A stretch of DNA of 64,000 bases from Roseovarius albus (GCF_900172335.1 NZ_FWFX01000002.1:310001-374000); one strand, 5' to 3'; counted from the first letter of the stretch, positions 44,525 to 54,562 are shown. Notes: generated by a model from the letters alone, not told the origin. Numbers and translations: made by a program.

Positions 44525-45454
44525 ATGGCGGACAAAACCGGCAAACCCCGCAGCTTTCAGGACATCATTCTGCGGCTTCAGACTTACTGGGCTGAAAAGG
44601 GCTGCGCTGTGATGCAACCCTATGATATGGAAGTTGGTGCGGGAACGTTTCACCCGGCCACGACCCTGCGGTCTCTGGGCTCAAAAGCCTGGGCGGCGGC
44701 CTATGTGCAACCCTCGCGCCGTCCGACCGACGGGCGCTATGGTGAAAACCCGAACCGGATGCAGCATTATTATCAGTACCAAGTACTGATCAAACCTAGC
44801 CCGCCCAATCTGCAGGCGTTGTATCTGGGATCGCTTGAGGCGATTGGCGTCGATATGGAACTGCATGACATTCGCTTTGTCGAGGACGACTGGGAAAGCC
44901 CAACGTTGGGTGCCTGGGGTCTGGGCTGGGAGGTTTGGTGTGACGGCATGGAAGTCAGCCAATTCACTTATTTCCAGCAAGTTGGCGGACATGACTGCCA
45001 CCCGGTGTCCGGCGAGCTGACTTATGGTCTGGAACGTCTGGCGATGTATGTATTGGGCGTTGATCATGTGATGGACATGCCGTTCAACGACCCGGACGCG
45101 CCAATTGCGCTGACTTATGGGGACGTGTTCCGCCAGACCGAGCAGGAATACAGCCGCTGGAACTTTGATGTAGCCAACACCGAGGTGCTGCTGCGCCACT
45201 TTGAAGAGGCTGAGGCCGAATGCGAGGCGATTCTGGCACAAAAGTATGACGACCCCAAGACCGGCAAGCGGATCGTGATGGCGCACCCGGCTTATGATCA
45301 GTGCATCAAGGCCAGTCACATGTTTAACCTGCTGGATGCACGTGGGGTGATCTCGGTGACGGAACGTCAAGCCTATATCGGCCGAGTGCGGGCGCTGGCC
45401 AAGAAATGCGCCGATGCCTTTGTGCAGACCGAAGCCGGGGGATATGCCGCGTGA
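44525..45454 (+). CDS. glyQ: Glycyl-tRNA synthetase alpha subunit
   Basis: 309 residues, the class II catalytic subunit of the alpha2beta2 enzyme. Motifs: [20 protein letters not shown] at the N-terminus, [16 protein letters not shown] and [15 protein letters not shown]. The ATG after AGAGGAT is used; a start six codons upstream is less likely. Its stop overlaps the DUF6446 start (GTGA). Confidence 0.97.
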   Translation: MADKTGKPRSFQDIILRLQTYWAEKGCAVMQPYDMEVGAGTFHPATTLRSLGSKAWAAAYVQPSRRPTDGRYGENPNRMQHYYQYQVLIKPSPPNLQALYLGSLEAIGVDMELHDIRFVEDDWESPTLGAWGLGWEVWCDGMEVSQFTYFQQVGGHDCHPVSGELTYGLERLAMYVLGVDHVMDMPFNDPDAPIALTYGDVFRQTEQEYSRWNFDVANTEVLLRHFEEAEAECEAILAQKYDDPKTGKRIVMAHPAYDQCIKASHMFNLLDARGVISVTERQAYIGRVRALAKKCADAFVQTEAGGYAA

Positions 45455-45990
45455 CCGGCAAGATCCTTGCAGCAATGATCCTGATCGCGGCCTTGGCGGC
45501 TGGGGTGGGGATGTATTACCTCCAAGTCTACCACTTCTATGAAGAGGTTGAGGGCAATGGCACCTCGGACGTGCAGGTCACTGCGCTGACGAGTGGCGCG
45601 GCGCAGGCTATTGCTTTCGCCGATTTCGAAGCCATCGATTCGGAGAGTTCGCCCATTCGCTATCGGGCCTGTTTTACGACGGATCTGTCGTTGGATGACC
45701 TGAAAGCGGATTTCACTCCGTATCCGGATGCGGTGCCACTGACCGCGCCGGGCTGGTTTGACTGTTTCGATGCAAAAGAAATCGGCGCAGCATTGGAAGC
45801 GGGTACCGCGCAGGCGTTTTTGGGTGTGAAAGATATCAAATACGGCATTGATCGGGTCGTGGCCGTGATGGACGATGGGCGCGGCTTTGTTTGGCAGCAG
45901 ATCAACCGCTGCGGCGAGGTGGTGTTTGACGGCCAGCGCGCCCCGGAAGGATGCCCGACACCGCCCAAGGTTTCCGGCCAGGATGGCTGA
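45451..45990 (+). CDS. DUF6446 family protein
   Basis: 179 residues. One N-terminal transmembrane helix or uncleaved signal ([20 protein letters not shown]) precedes a soluble domain, probably periplasmic. I recognise the rhodobacterial DUF6446 family, found between glyQ and glyS; function unknown. The start codon is GTG overlapping the glyQ stop by four bases, so translation is coupled. Its end overlaps gltS by eight bases. Confidence 0.85.
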   Translation: MTGKILAAMILIAALAAGVGMYYLQVYHFYEEVEGNGTSDVQVTALTSGAAQAIAFADFEAIDSESSPIRYRACFTTDLSLDDLKADFTPYPDAVPLTAPGWFDCFDAKEIGAALEAGTAQAFLGVKDIKYGIDRVVAVMDDGRGFVWQQINRCGEVVFDGQRAPEGCPTPPKVSGQDG

Positions 45991-47191
45991 TGCGATCACC
46001 ATATCGAACTTTGCCACCTTCACGCTGGGGATGTTGGTGTACTTTGCCGGGGCAGCACTGACGCGGCGCTGGGCGATCCTGCGCGAGTTCAATATTCCTG
46101 AACCAGTGGTGGGTGGTATCACCGTGTCGCTGTTGATCTGGGCGTTTTACATCCTGACCGGCACCGAGGTGTCTTTTGATCTGACGGTGCGTGACGGATT
46201 GTTGATTATCTTTTTCACCACCATCGGTTTGAATGCGCGCCTGTCCGAGCTGAAGCGTGGTGGCAAGGCACTGGGCATCCTTCTGGTGCTGACAGTGGTC
46301 TACATCGTGATTCAGAATGCAGTGGGCCGATTGGGTGTTGGGTTCTTCGGTTTGCCGGAACAGCTGTCGATCATGTTGGGCTCGGCCGCGTTGATTGGCG
46401 GGCATGGTACGGCGATTGCCTGGGGTCCGGAGCTGTATGAGCAGTTTGGGATTGCCGAAGGGGCTGAGGTCGGGCTGGCAGCGGCCACCGTGGGCTTGAT
46501 TTTGGCTGCTTTGATTGGTGGGCCGATTGCGCGGTTCCTGATCAAGCGGCACGATCTAAAGCCTGAGAATGAAGATGCCGACCCAATCGTCGGGCTGGAT
46601 TATAACGAGGCGGGTTCTGCGCCGCTGAACTATGTCGGGTTCATGGTGACGCTGATTACCATCAACCTGACCGTGATTGCCGGGATGGCGCTGAACGAGG
46701 GCATTGCCGAAACCGGGCTGAAGCTGCCCGACTTTGTGCCCTGCATGATTCTGGGCATCGCAGTCGCCAACCTGAAACCAATACTGCTGCCAAAGGTGCC
46801 TGCCGTGGCGGGCACGCCGGTGCTGGCACTGATCTCGGAATTCTCTTTGGCAGTGTTTCTGTCGATGTCGCTGATGAGCATGCAGCTGTGGACTCTGGCG
46901 GAACTGGCCGGGCCGCTGTTTGTGGTTCTGGGCGTTCAGGCCGTGGTGGCCGTCCTATTCTGTATCTTCGTGCTGTTCCCTGCAATGGGTCGCAATTACC
47001 GGGCGGCCGTGTTGGGCGCGGGTTTTGGTGGTTTTGCGCTGGGGGCGACGCCGACAGCGATTGCAAATATGACGTCCGTGACCAAACGCTATGGCCCATC
47101 ACCGGTTGCCTTTCTGATCCTGCCGCTGGTATCAGCTTTTTTCGTGGACTTGGCCAATGCGGCCATCATCCAAATCTTTCTGTCTTTCTAA
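45983..47191 (+). CDS. gltS: Sodium:glutamate symporter family protein
   Basis: 402 residues, about ten to twelve membrane helices in two inverted repeats of the GltS fold (FNIPEPVVGGITVSLL, ALIGGHGTAIAWGPEL and GFGGFALGATPTAIANM). GltS imports glutamate with sodium. It begins inside the DUF6446 gene and ends ten bases before glyS, so it is embedded in the glycyl-tRNA synthetase operon, as in related Rhodobacterales. Confidence 0.9.
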   Translation: MADAITISNFATFTLGMLVYFAGAALTRRWAILREFNIPEPVVGGITVSLLIWAFYILTGTEVSFDLTVRDGLLIIFFTTIGLNARLSELKRGGKALGILLVLTVVYIVIQNAVGRLGVGFFGLPEQLSIMLGSAALIGGHGTAIAWGPELYEQFGIAEGAEVGLAAATVGLILAALIGGPIARFLIKRHDLKPENEDADPIVGLDYNEAGSAPLNYVGFMVTLITINLTVIAGMALNEGIAETGLKLPDFVPCMILGIAVANLKPILLPKVPAVAGTPVLALISEFSLAVFLSMSLMSMQLWTLAELAGPLFVVLGVQAVVAVLFCIFVLFPAMGRNYRAAVLGAGFGGFALGATPTAIANMTSVTKRYGPSPVAFLILPLVSAFFVDLANAAIIQIFLSF

Positions 47192-47200
47192 GGGTGCAAG

Positions 47201-49390
47201 ATGCCTGACCTTCTGATCGAACTGTTTTCCGAGGAAATCCCGGCCCGCCTGCAGGGCCGTGCCTGCGAGGATCTGAAAAAGCGCGTGACCGATGGTTTGG
47301 TTGAGGCGGGGCTGACTTATGCGGGTGCAGCGGCGTTTTCGACACCGCGGCGGCTGGCGCTGACAGTGCAGGGCCTGCTGGCGGAAAGCCCGACCACCAA
47401 GGAAGAGCGCAAAGGCCCACGGGTTGATGCGCCGGAAAAGGCCATCGAAGGCTTTTTGCGCGGGGCAGGGGTGAGCCGCGATGATCTGGAAGTGCGCGAC
47501 GAGAAAAAGGGTCAGGTCTATTTTGCCGTGATCACCAAGCCGGGACGAGCCGCGTCTGGGATTGTGGCGGAAGTGCTGGAAGATACCATTCGCAATTTCC
47601 CATGGGCCAAATCGATGCGCTGGGGCGCGGGCAGCCTGCGCTGGGTGCGACCATTGCATTCAATCCTGTGTATCCTGAGCGATGACGCGGGCGAGGCCAC
47701 TGTTGTGCCGATGGATGTGGATGGGATTGCCGCAGGTGATACGACTGAGGGTCACCGGTTCATGGGCAACGGGCGATTTGCAGTTACTGGCTTTGACGAC
47801 TACCGCGCCAAGCTGAAGGCGGCGCATGTGATGTTGGACACCTCCGAGCGGGCTGAGGCGATCTGGCAGGAAGCGACCAATCTGGCCTTTGCGCAGGGGC
47901 TTGAGGTGGTTGAGGACAAGGGCCTGCTGGCCGAGGTTGCCGGGCTGGTTGAATGGCCGGTGCCGTTGATGGGCAACATTGACGATGAATTTCTGGGGCT
48001 TCCCCCTGAAGTTTTGCAGACCTCGATGAAAGAGCATCAAAAGTTCTTCTCGGTCCGCAATCCGAAAACCGCGCGGATTGAAAAGTTCATCACCGTGGCC
48101 AATCGGACCACGGCGGACAATGGCGCGACCATTCTGGCCGGGAATCAAAAGGTTCTGGCGGCGCGCTTGGCGGATGCGAAGTTTTTCTGGGAGAATGACA
48201 TTCGTGTCGCCGAAGCCGGTGGTCAGCCGTGGTTGGATGCGCTGGACAATGTGACCTTCCACAACAAGCTGGGGTCGCAAGGGGAACGGGTGGCGCGGAT
48301 TGCGGCGCTGGCGCGAGAGCTGGCCCCGGTTGTGGGCGCGGATGCCGATCTGGCCGAGGCAGCGGCGAAATGGGCCAAGGCCGATCTGTCGTCGGAAATG
48401 GTTTATGAATTCCCTGAACTGCAGGGCCTGATGGGCCGCTACTATGCCGCCCCCGCCGGACATGGGACTGAGGTGGCCGATGCCGCGCAGGAACACTATT
48501 CGCCACTGGGGCCGTCAGATGATGTGCCCTCGGCCCCCGTTTCTGTCGCCGTGGCGCTGGCGGATAAGCTGGATTTGTTTACAGGTATGTGGGCTGCAAA
48601 TGAGCTTCCAACTGGCTCGAAAGATCCGTTTGGTCTAAGAAGGAGCGCTATTGGACTAATTCGCCTGATACTAGAGAACTCTTTGCGTGCGAATATCAAA
48701 GGGATTTTAGAAGTATCGTTCAATGATCTTGTTGAGGTTACTGAAAATAGCGTGAGAAATGCTGTGAAAGGCGCTGCTAAAAGTTATCCAGCTGAAACAG
48801 AGTACTTTGAAAATGTTATGCAGGAAGAGCTGGAGAAACTGCGAAAAACTGTTGAAGCCCGCAGAAACAGCCTCCTTTCCTTCTTCCATGACCGGCTCAA
48901 GGTCTACCTGCGCGATCAGGGCATTCGCCATGATGTGATCGATGCCTGCCTTGCGATGCCGGGCAATGATGATCTGACGTTGTTGGTGAAACGCGCGCGG
49001 GCGTTGTCGGACTTCCTGAAAACCGATGACGGGGAAAACCTGTTGCAGGGCTATAAGCGCGCCAACAACATCCTGTCTCAGGCCGAGGAAAAGGATGGCG
49101 TTGAATATTCCTATGGCGCCGATCTGAAGTACACCGAGGCTGAGGAAGAAAAGGCGTTGTTCAACGCGCTGGCCGGGGCCGAGGGCACAATTGCCACGGC
49201 GATGCAGGCGGAAGATTTCGCCGGGGCCATGGCGGGCATGGCAGCGCTGCGCGCGCCGATTGATGCCTTCTTTGAAGCGGTGCAGATCAACACCGACAAT
49301 GATGTCGTGCGCCGCAACCGTCTGAACATGCTTAACCAGATCCGCCAGATCTGTTTGCAGGCGGCGGATCTGACCAAGATCGAAGGTTAG
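47201..49390 (+). CDS. glyS: Glycyl-tRNA synthetase beta subunit
   Basis: 729 residues, the tRNA-binding subunit partnering GlyQ (LLIELFSEEIPAR at the N-terminus, HRFMGNGRF and TSMKEHQKFFSVR in the middle, HD-like part and the anticodon-binding domain at the end). A stretch of about 250 bases (roughly 48615-48870, residues about 472-557) switches to AT-rich, A/T-ending codons such as AGA, AGG, ATA, CTA and TTA that are scarce elsewhere in the gene, while the frame is kept. The last codons overlap the convergent OYE gene by four bases. Confidence 0.95.
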   Translation: MPDLLIELFSEEIPARLQGRACEDLKKRVTDGLVEAGLTYAGAAAFSTPRRLALTVQGLLAESPTTKEERKGPRVDAPEKAIEGFLRGAGVSRDDLEVRDEKKGQVYFAVITKPGRAASGIVAEVLEDTIRNFPWAKSMRWGAGSLRWVRPLHSILCILSDDAGEATVVPMDVDGIAAGDTTEGHRFMGNGRFAVTGFDDYRAKLKAAHVMLDTSERAEAIWQEATNLAFAQGLEVVEDKGLLAEVAGLVEWPVPLMGNIDDEFLGLPPEVLQTSMKEHQKFFSVRNPKTARIEKFITVANRTTADNGATILAGNQKVLAARLADAKFFWENDIRVAEAGGQPWLDALDNVTFHNKLGSQGERVARIAALARELAPVVGADADLAEAAAKWAKADLSSEMVYEFPELQGLMGRYYAAPAGHGTEVADAAQEHYSPLGPSDDVPSAPVSVAVALADKLDLFTGMWAANELPTGSKDPFGLRRSAIGLIRLILENSLRANIKGILEVSFNDLVEVTENSVRNAVKGAAKSYPAETEYFENVMQEELEKLRKTVEARRNSLLSFFHDRLKVYLRDQGIRHDVIDACLAMPGNDDLTLLVKRARALSDFLKTDDGENLLQGYKRANNILSQAEEKDGVEYSYGADLKYTEAEEEKALFNALAGAEGTIATAMQAEDFAGAMAGMAALRAPIDAFFEAVQINTDNDVVRRNRLNMLNQIRQICLQAADLTKIEG

Positions 49391-50574
49391 GAAAACCGCG
49401 CTATCCACAGCGCGCAGCGTTTGGCGTCGCGCGCCTCGTAGGCCGCGATGGCTTCGGCTGGGGTAAGGTTGAAGTTGCTTTCGTTATCCTCGCCAAGGGC
49501 GGTCAACAGCATCGAATACCACGCCGTCACGCCGCCGCGCGGGGGCGCGTCAAACACCGGAAACTCTGGATCGCCACCTGCGTCGCTGAGCCATGTGTTG
49601 GCCAGATTGGCGTTGAGCGCCATGGAGCGGGCGAGGCTAACGGCATCCGTTTGACCGTTCTCAATCGCCTGTACAGCCTGACCCCGGGTTTCAAACCCGC
49701 CAGTGGTGGCGATGGGGATCGAGGTGAGGGTTTTGGCGTGTTCCGCGAAGGCGATGTAATAGGGCCCGGTTGAGGACACGCCATCCGAGCTGGAGGCCGC
49801 GCCGGGGAAATAGGTGCCGCCGCTGATGTCGATCAGATCGATGGAGGTTTCATCGATGGCGCGGATCACTTGCAACGCGTCTTCCTCGGTCAGCCCACCG
49901 ACGAGTTTGTCAGTGGAGTTGATCTTGATCCCGATGGGGAAGGCGGGGCCGACGGCGGTGCGGACCTCTGCGATCACCTCGTGAATGACGCGGAAACGGT
50001 TGGCGACTGATCCGCCGTAAGCATCGCTGCGTTTGTTGAACAGGGGCGACAGGAACTGGCTGAAGAGGAAACCATGCCCTGCGTGGATTTGCACTCCGGT
50101 GAAGCCGGCTTCTTGGGCGAGCTTGGCCGCCTTGGCATAGCCGGCGGGCAGGGCTTGGATGTCATCCCGCGACATGCCTTCACTTTTGAGCCCTTCAACA
50201 TCCAAGGGCGATGGCCCTTTGGGCGTGCTGATTGGCCCATGCGACAGTGCCCCGGCATGACCAAGCTGCGGCCAGATATGCGTGCCATTGGCCGAGCCAC
50301 GTTTGGCGAGCGCCTTAAGGGCGGTCATGTTGATACTGGGCGTCAGAACGAGATTGCCGGGTTTCTCAGGGTAAAGTGGGGAAGTTTGCACCTCGCCGAT
50401 CAGGGAGAGGGCCGCGCCGCCTTCGGCCCAGCGTTCATAAAGCCGGATTTGTGCCTCGGTCGGGTTGCCTGCGCCATCGCCAAGCGAATCGGACATGGAA
50501 GATTTGATCAGACGGTTTTTGAGGATCGCGCCGCTGGGCAACTCTAAGGGGCGATTGAGGATGGAGGCGTTCAT
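49387..50574 (-). CDS. NADH:flavin oxidoreductase (Old Yellow Enzyme family)
   Basis: 395 residues, FMN-dependent TIM barrel. Typical motifs are HIWPQLGHAGALS, IHAGHGFLFSQFLSP, NKRSDAYGGSVANRFR and PIATTGGFETRGQA. OYEs reduce activated C=C bonds of enones and other electrophiles. An AAGGAG site precedes the ATG, and a 21-bp site matching that at the ArsR-type regulator gene lies directly upstream. It is likely derepressed by that regulator. Confidence 0.92.
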   Translation of the reverse strand: MNASILNRPLELPSGAILKNRLIKSSMSDSLGDGAGNPTEAQIRLYERWAEGGAALSLIGEVQTSPLYPEKPGNLVLTPSINMTALKALAKRGSANGTHIWPQLGHAGALSHGPISTPKGPSPLDVEGLKSEGMSRDDIQALPAGYAKAAKLAQEAGFTGVQIHAGHGFLFSQFLSPLFNKRSDAYGGSVANRFRVIHEVIAEVRTAVGPAFPIGIKINSTDKLVGGLTEEDALQVIRAIDETSIDLIDISGGTYFPGAASSSDGVSSTGPYYIAFAEHAKTLTSIPIATTGGFETRGQAVQAIENGQTDAVSLARSMALNANLANTWLSDAGGDPEFPVFDAPPRGGVTAWYSMLLTALGEDNESNFNLTPAEAIAAYEARDAKRCALWIARFS

Positions 50575-50591
50575 TTTGTTCTCCTTACTGT

Positions 50592-50612
50592 ATATTTCGA
50601 TATTTCGATATT
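50592..50612. promoter_or_regulatory. Operator-like site upstream of the OYE gene
   Basis: ATATTTCGATATTTCGATAT followed by T: an 8-bp direct repeat (TATTTCGA) centred 28 bases before the OYE start codon. It matches 19 of 21 positions with the site at 50968-50988. Confidence 0.7.
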
Positions 50613-50664
50613 TAATTTCATTCTTGCATGGTTGTGGTTGTTTAGACTTGGCAGTGTTGCGGGG

Positions 50665-50967
50665 TTACAAGAGCTCTTTTTGAACCGCGTCGAAGAAGGC
50701 TTTGATGTTGTCCTCATCCCGGCGGTAGAAGGTCCATTGTCCGTGGCGTTCAGCGATGACAAAGCCAGCTTGTTTCAGTAGGCCCATGTAGTTCGAGATC
50801 GTGGACTGGGATAGGTTGGCCTTTTCCTGAATATAGCCAACGCAGACGCCTTCGAGACCTTCATGTTCCGGCAGGGCGGGCGGGAAATTCGACCGGTCCT
50901 TGAGCCATTCCACGATCTTGCGGCGCACGGGATTGTTCAGCGCGGATATCGATCTTTCTAAGTCCAT
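50665..50967 (-). CDS. ArsR-type winged helix regulator
   Basis: 100 residues. An ArsR fold: NPVRRKIVEWLKDR, recognition helix LSQSTISNYMGLLKQAGFV, wing ERHGQWTFYRRD. There is a single cysteine (GVCVGYIQ), so a metal site is not evident; it may sense another ligand or redox state. It lies 90 bases upstream of the OYE gene, same direction, and both carry the same operator directly upstream, so autoregulation plus control of OYE is likely. Confidence 0.9.
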   Translation of the reverse strand: MDLERSISALNNPVRRKIVEWLKDRSNFPPALPEHEGLEGVCVGYIQEKANLSQSTISNYMGLLKQAGFVIAERHGQWTFYRRDEDNIKAFFDAVQKELL

Positions 50968-50988
50968 ATATTTAGATATCTCGATATT
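50968..50988. promoter_or_regulatory. Operator-like site at the ArsR-type regulator start
   Basis: ATATTTAGATATCTCGATAT followed by T, abutting the regulator's ATG and nearly identical to the site upstream of the OYE gene. Its position in the leader or over the start would block transcription or loading. Confidence 0.7.
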
Positions 50989-51103
50989 ATGGTGTATGTC
51001 AATAGGAAGCTGCCTGCGTCGATACTGTTACCAAATTGTCATGGTTTTCCTTGCCTTGTCGATGTGGCGGGGTATGCTGCACTGACAGAAATGGAGCGCC
51101 GCA

Positions 51104-53644
51104 GTGCAGCAATTCGACGAGCATACTACCCTGATCACCTCTGAGGCGCCAATGGCGCCAGAAACTCACGGTGGGCGGGCGAAATGTTTGCAGCGTCTGG
51201 TGCGGCTGGATCTACCCGTACCGGAGGCCGTCGCGTTATCCTTCAAGGCGGTACACGGAATTGCCGCTGGCGAGATGCCGGATATGGACCGGATTCTATC
51301 GCCCTTTGGTGATGCTCCATTGCTTTGTGTGCGACCGTCCTCGGAAGACCCTGATTGGGGCGGGCCGGGGGCTGTGCTCAATATCGGGATGAATGACGAC
51401 CGGTATAAAGAGCTGTCCGAGCAGATGGGCGAGGAGGCTGCGGCGACGCTGTATCTGAGGTTTGTGCAATCCTTTGCGATCAACGTCGCGCGGCTGGATC
51501 CGGATATGCTGGACGATGTTTCGGATGATCCGATCGAGGGGCTGCAAGAGGCGCTTGACGCCTATGAGGAAGAGGCCGAAGAGCCGTTTCCGCAAGACCC
51601 TGCAGTGCAGTTGAAAGCGGTGTTGCGATCAATGGCACGGGCCTGGGAAGGCACCACGGCACGGCTGTTGCGTCAGGCCAAGGGTGCCCCTGCCGATGCC
51701 GGTTTGGGGCTTGTAGTACAGGACATGATTTTTGGTTTGGGGCGCGGGGAATGCGGATCAGGGGTGATGCAACTGGTCAACAGTGAAACCGGCGTGGCCA
51801 AGATCACCGGTCGGTATCTGAGCCAAAGTCAGGGGCGTGATGCGCTTACGCCGGGGGCGGAGTCGCTTTATCTTGAAATAGATAGACGAGGGCCATCTTT
51901 GGAGGAACTTGCTCCCGAGGCATTTTCAGACCTCAAAGCCCATACGGCGCTGATGCGGCATAAGCTGCGCGAGGAAATGCAGGCTGAGTTTACCATTCAC
52001 AATGGTAAGGTTTATTTGCTGGATGGAGTGAGGGTTGCACGTACGGCGCGCGCCGCGGTGGCAATTGCCGTGGCCTTAGCCGAGGATAAGATTATCCCCA
52101 GAGAAGAGGCTCTGATGCGGGTGGAACCACGCGCTCTCAATGAGCTGCTGCATCGCCAGGTGGACCCCGAAGCACCGCGCGATGTGCTGGCCCGTGGCAT
52201 TGCGGCCAGCCCAGGTGCCGCGAGCGGTAAGATTGTCTTTACTGCCAATGAAGCACAGGCGGCGGAATCGCGTGGCGAGCCCAGCATTTTGGTGCGCCGC
52301 GAAACCAGCCCCGAAGATATTCGCGGGATGCATGCGGCAGCGGCGATCTTGACCGAACGCGGTGGCATGACGAGCCACGCGGCGGTGATCGGGCGGGGCA
52401 TTGGCCTGCCCTGTGTGGTGGGGGCATCCGAGGTCCGGTTTAACACCAAGAAACGACATCTGACGTTCCCTGATGGGACGGTGTTGAGGAGCGGTGATGT
52501 GATCACCGTGGATGGCACCAATGGCGAGGTTCTGGCCGGTGAGGCCAAAATGCTGGAGACCGCGCGGGACGCGGCCTTGATGACACTGATGATTTGGGCC
52601 GATGAGGTGCGCGATATTGATGTGCGTGCCAATGCTGACACCCCCGCCGATGCCAAGGTGGCGCGCGGCTTCAAGGCGCAGGGCATAGGGCTGTGCAGGA
52701 CCGAGCATATGTTTTTTGAGCCTGAGCGCCTAACGGCGATGCGCGAGATGATCTTTGCCGATTCGAGCGAAGACCGCGCGGCGGCGTTGGAGGTGATCTT
52801 GCCGATGCAGCGGGCGGACTTTGCCGATCTGTTTCGAATCATGGAAGGGCAACCCGTGTGCATCCGGTTGTTTGACCCACCGTTGCACGAGTTTTTGCCA
52901 ACTGATCGCTCCGGCCACCGGGCGCTGGCCGAGGCGCTGGATCTCCCCTTGTCGGATGTGACACGGCGGGTTGAGGCGCTTGGCGAGTATAACCCGATGC
53001 TTGGGATGCGCGGGGTGCGGTTGGGGGTAACTGTGCCCGAGATTTATGAGATGCAAGCTCGTGCGATTTTTGAAGCCACGATCGAAGCCAGCCGCGATGG
53101 TGAGCCCGTGGTGCCTGAAATCATGATCCCGCTGGTGTCCGCCCGGCGAGAAGTGGAGCTGGTGCGTGCACGTGTCGAGGCGATTGCTGCGGCTGTGCGC
53201 AGTGAAACCGGAGAGGACTTTACTTACCGTTTGGGTGTGATGGTTGAGACACCCCGTGCCGCGTTGCGGGCTGATGACATCGCTTCGCAGGTGTCGTTCC
53301 TGAGCTTTGGGACCAATGACCTGACCCAGATGACCTATGGCCTGTCGCGCGACGATGCCGGGCGTTTCATGTCGGATTACGTGCGTCAGGGTGTCTATCC
53401 TGAAGATCCATTTCATCTGCTTGATACCGATGGCGTGGGCGAATTACTTAGGCTGGGCGCAGAACGGGGCCGGCGCGTGAAACCCGAGGTGACCCTGTCG
53501 ATCTGCGGGGAGCATGGTGGTAATCCCGAATCGATTGCATTCTGCCGCGAGGTAGGATTTGACTATGTTTCGTGCTCGCCCTTCCGGGTTCCGGTGGCGC
53601 GACTCGCTGCCGCACAACTGGCAATCAAAGATCGGATCAGCTGA
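51104..53644 (+). CDS. Pyruvate phosphate dikinase-like PEP-utilising protein
   Basis: 846 residues. The central and C-terminal parts are clearly PPDK-like: swivelling-domain His in GGMTSHAAVIGRG (H425), GLCRTEHMFF, GTNDLTQMTYG and CGEHGGNP for the PEP/pyruvate barrel. The N-terminal ATP-grasp part is diverged: the usual SGARVSMPGMMDT region reads PSSEDPDWGGPGAVLNIG. It may be a PPDK paralog with altered nucleotide use. The start is GTG after GGAG; its end overlaps the open frame leading to the cell wall hydrolase. Confidence 0.85.
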   Translation: MQQFDEHTTLITSEAPMAPETHGGRAKCLQRLVRLDLPVPEAVALSFKAVHGIAAGEMPDMDRILSPFGDAPLLCVRPSSEDPDWGGPGAVLNIGMNDDRYKELSEQMGEEAAATLYLRFVQSFAINVARLDPDMLDDVSDDPIEGLQEALDAYEEEAEEPFPQDPAVQLKAVLRSMARAWEGTTARLLRQAKGAPADAGLGLVVQDMIFGLGRGECGSGVMQLVNSETGVAKITGRYLSQSQGRDALTPGAESLYLEIDRRGPSLEELAPEAFSDLKAHTALMRHKLREEMQAEFTIHNGKVYLLDGVRVARTARAAVAIAVALAEDKIIPREEALMRVEPRALNELLHRQVDPEAPRDVLARGIAASPGAASGKIVFTANEAQAAESRGEPSILVRRETSPEDIRGMHAAAAILTERGGMTSHAAVIGRGIGLPCVVGASEVRFNTKKRHLTFPDGTVLRSGDVITVDGTNGEVLAGEAKMLETARDAALMTLMIWADEVRDIDVRANADTPADAKVARGFKAQGIGLCRTEHMFFEPERLTAMREMIFADSSEDRAAALEVILPMQRADFADLFRIMEGQPVCIRLFDPPLHEFLPTDRSGHRALAEALDLPLSDVTRRVEALGEYNPMLGMRGVRLGVTVPEIYEMQARAIFEATIEASRDGEPVVPEIMIPLVSARREVELVRARVEAIAAAVRSETGEDFTYRLGVMVETPRAALRADDIASQVSFLSFGTNDLTQMTYGLSRDDAGRFMSDYVRQGVYPEDPFHLLDTDGVGELLRLGAERGRRVKPEVTLSICGEHGGNPESIAFCREVGFDYVSCSPFRVPVARLAAAQLAIKDRIS

Positions 53645-53807
53645 AAATAAATCAATTTGCGCAACATATGGCGCAATTGCGGCGAAAATCTGGCTGATTG
53701 TTTCTCATTCGAGAACGCTGGAAGCGAAAGACTCGACTCAACGCCCTTCAATGTCTATTTGGCCCGGATGTTTGCGGCGCAAGCCGTCTGGGATTGGGAA
53801 TAAGATC

Positions 53808-54434
53808 ATGCTTCGCTTTGGCGCAGTACTACTCTTGTTGTTGTCTGGTGTAACGGTTCAGGCCGAGACGCAAGACCATCGCTCATATGATCGGGCGCAT
53901 TCAGTGATGCGGTCAGCCTTAGTGAAGGGCTGGGCCAGAAATCTTGCTGCACGGGAAACCGTGGCAGAAAATATCGAAATGGAATATACCCGCAAATGGC
54001 TGGCATCCCAGCCGGAGGTGAAAGGCGATGCTGAATGGGCGTGTCTTTCAGAGGCGCTGTATTTCGAGGCACGCGGTGAAAGCGTGAAGGGGCAGTTCGC
54101 TGTGGCCGAGGTGATCTTGAACCGGGTCGATAGTGCCAATTATCCTGACACGGTTTGCGGTGTGATAAATCAGGGTACCGGCAAGAAGTATCAGTGCCAG
54201 TTTACCTATACTTGTGATGGCCACAAGGAAGTGATCCATGAGCCCAAAGCCTATAGCCAAGTGGGCAAGGTTGCGGGGTTCATGCTGGGCGGTGCTGAGC
54301 GTCAGCTGACCGATGGCGCTACGCATTATCACACCAAGGCGGTGAACCCACGCTGGGCGCGCAAGTTCCCACGGACAGCCACCATCGGCGTGCACCACTT
54401 CTACCGTCAGCCGACCCGGCTGTCGAAGAACTGA
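53808..54434 (+). CDS. SleB-type cell wall hydrolase
   Basis: 208 residues. A signal peptide (to about VQAET) precedes a hydrolase_2/SleB domain with the catalytic Glu in CLSEALYFEARGES, then CQFTYTCDG and GATHYHTKAVNPRWA. It cleaves peptidoglycan as a lytic transglycosylase or amidase-like enzyme in the periplasm. The start at MLRFGA gives a clean signal peptide; the frame is open upstream into the PPDK-like gene. Confidence 0.9.
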   Translation: MLRFGAVLLLLLSGVTVQAETQDHRSYDRAHSVMRSALVKGWARNLAARETVAENIEMEYTRKWLASQPEVKGDAEWACLSEALYFEARGESVKGQFAVAEVILNRVDSANYPDTVCGVINQGTGKKYQCQFTYTCDGHKEVIHEPKAYSQVGKVAGFMLGGAERQLTDGATHYHTKAVNPRWARKFPRTATIGVHHFYRQPTRLSKN

Positions 54435-54562
54435 AACGAAACAAAACGCCGCGTTTTTGTAGGATTTGCATAATCGCGGTTGACTCGAGCGTCGCTGCGA
54501 GTAAAAGGCAGCTTCAGAGAATTTCACAGGTGGGAAGACCACCTGCTGCAGGAGAATGAAAA

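Noticed and set aside
47660..48496. A 278-codon frame antisense to glyS
   Set aside because: Typical antisense shadow; glyS is unambiguous on the other strand.
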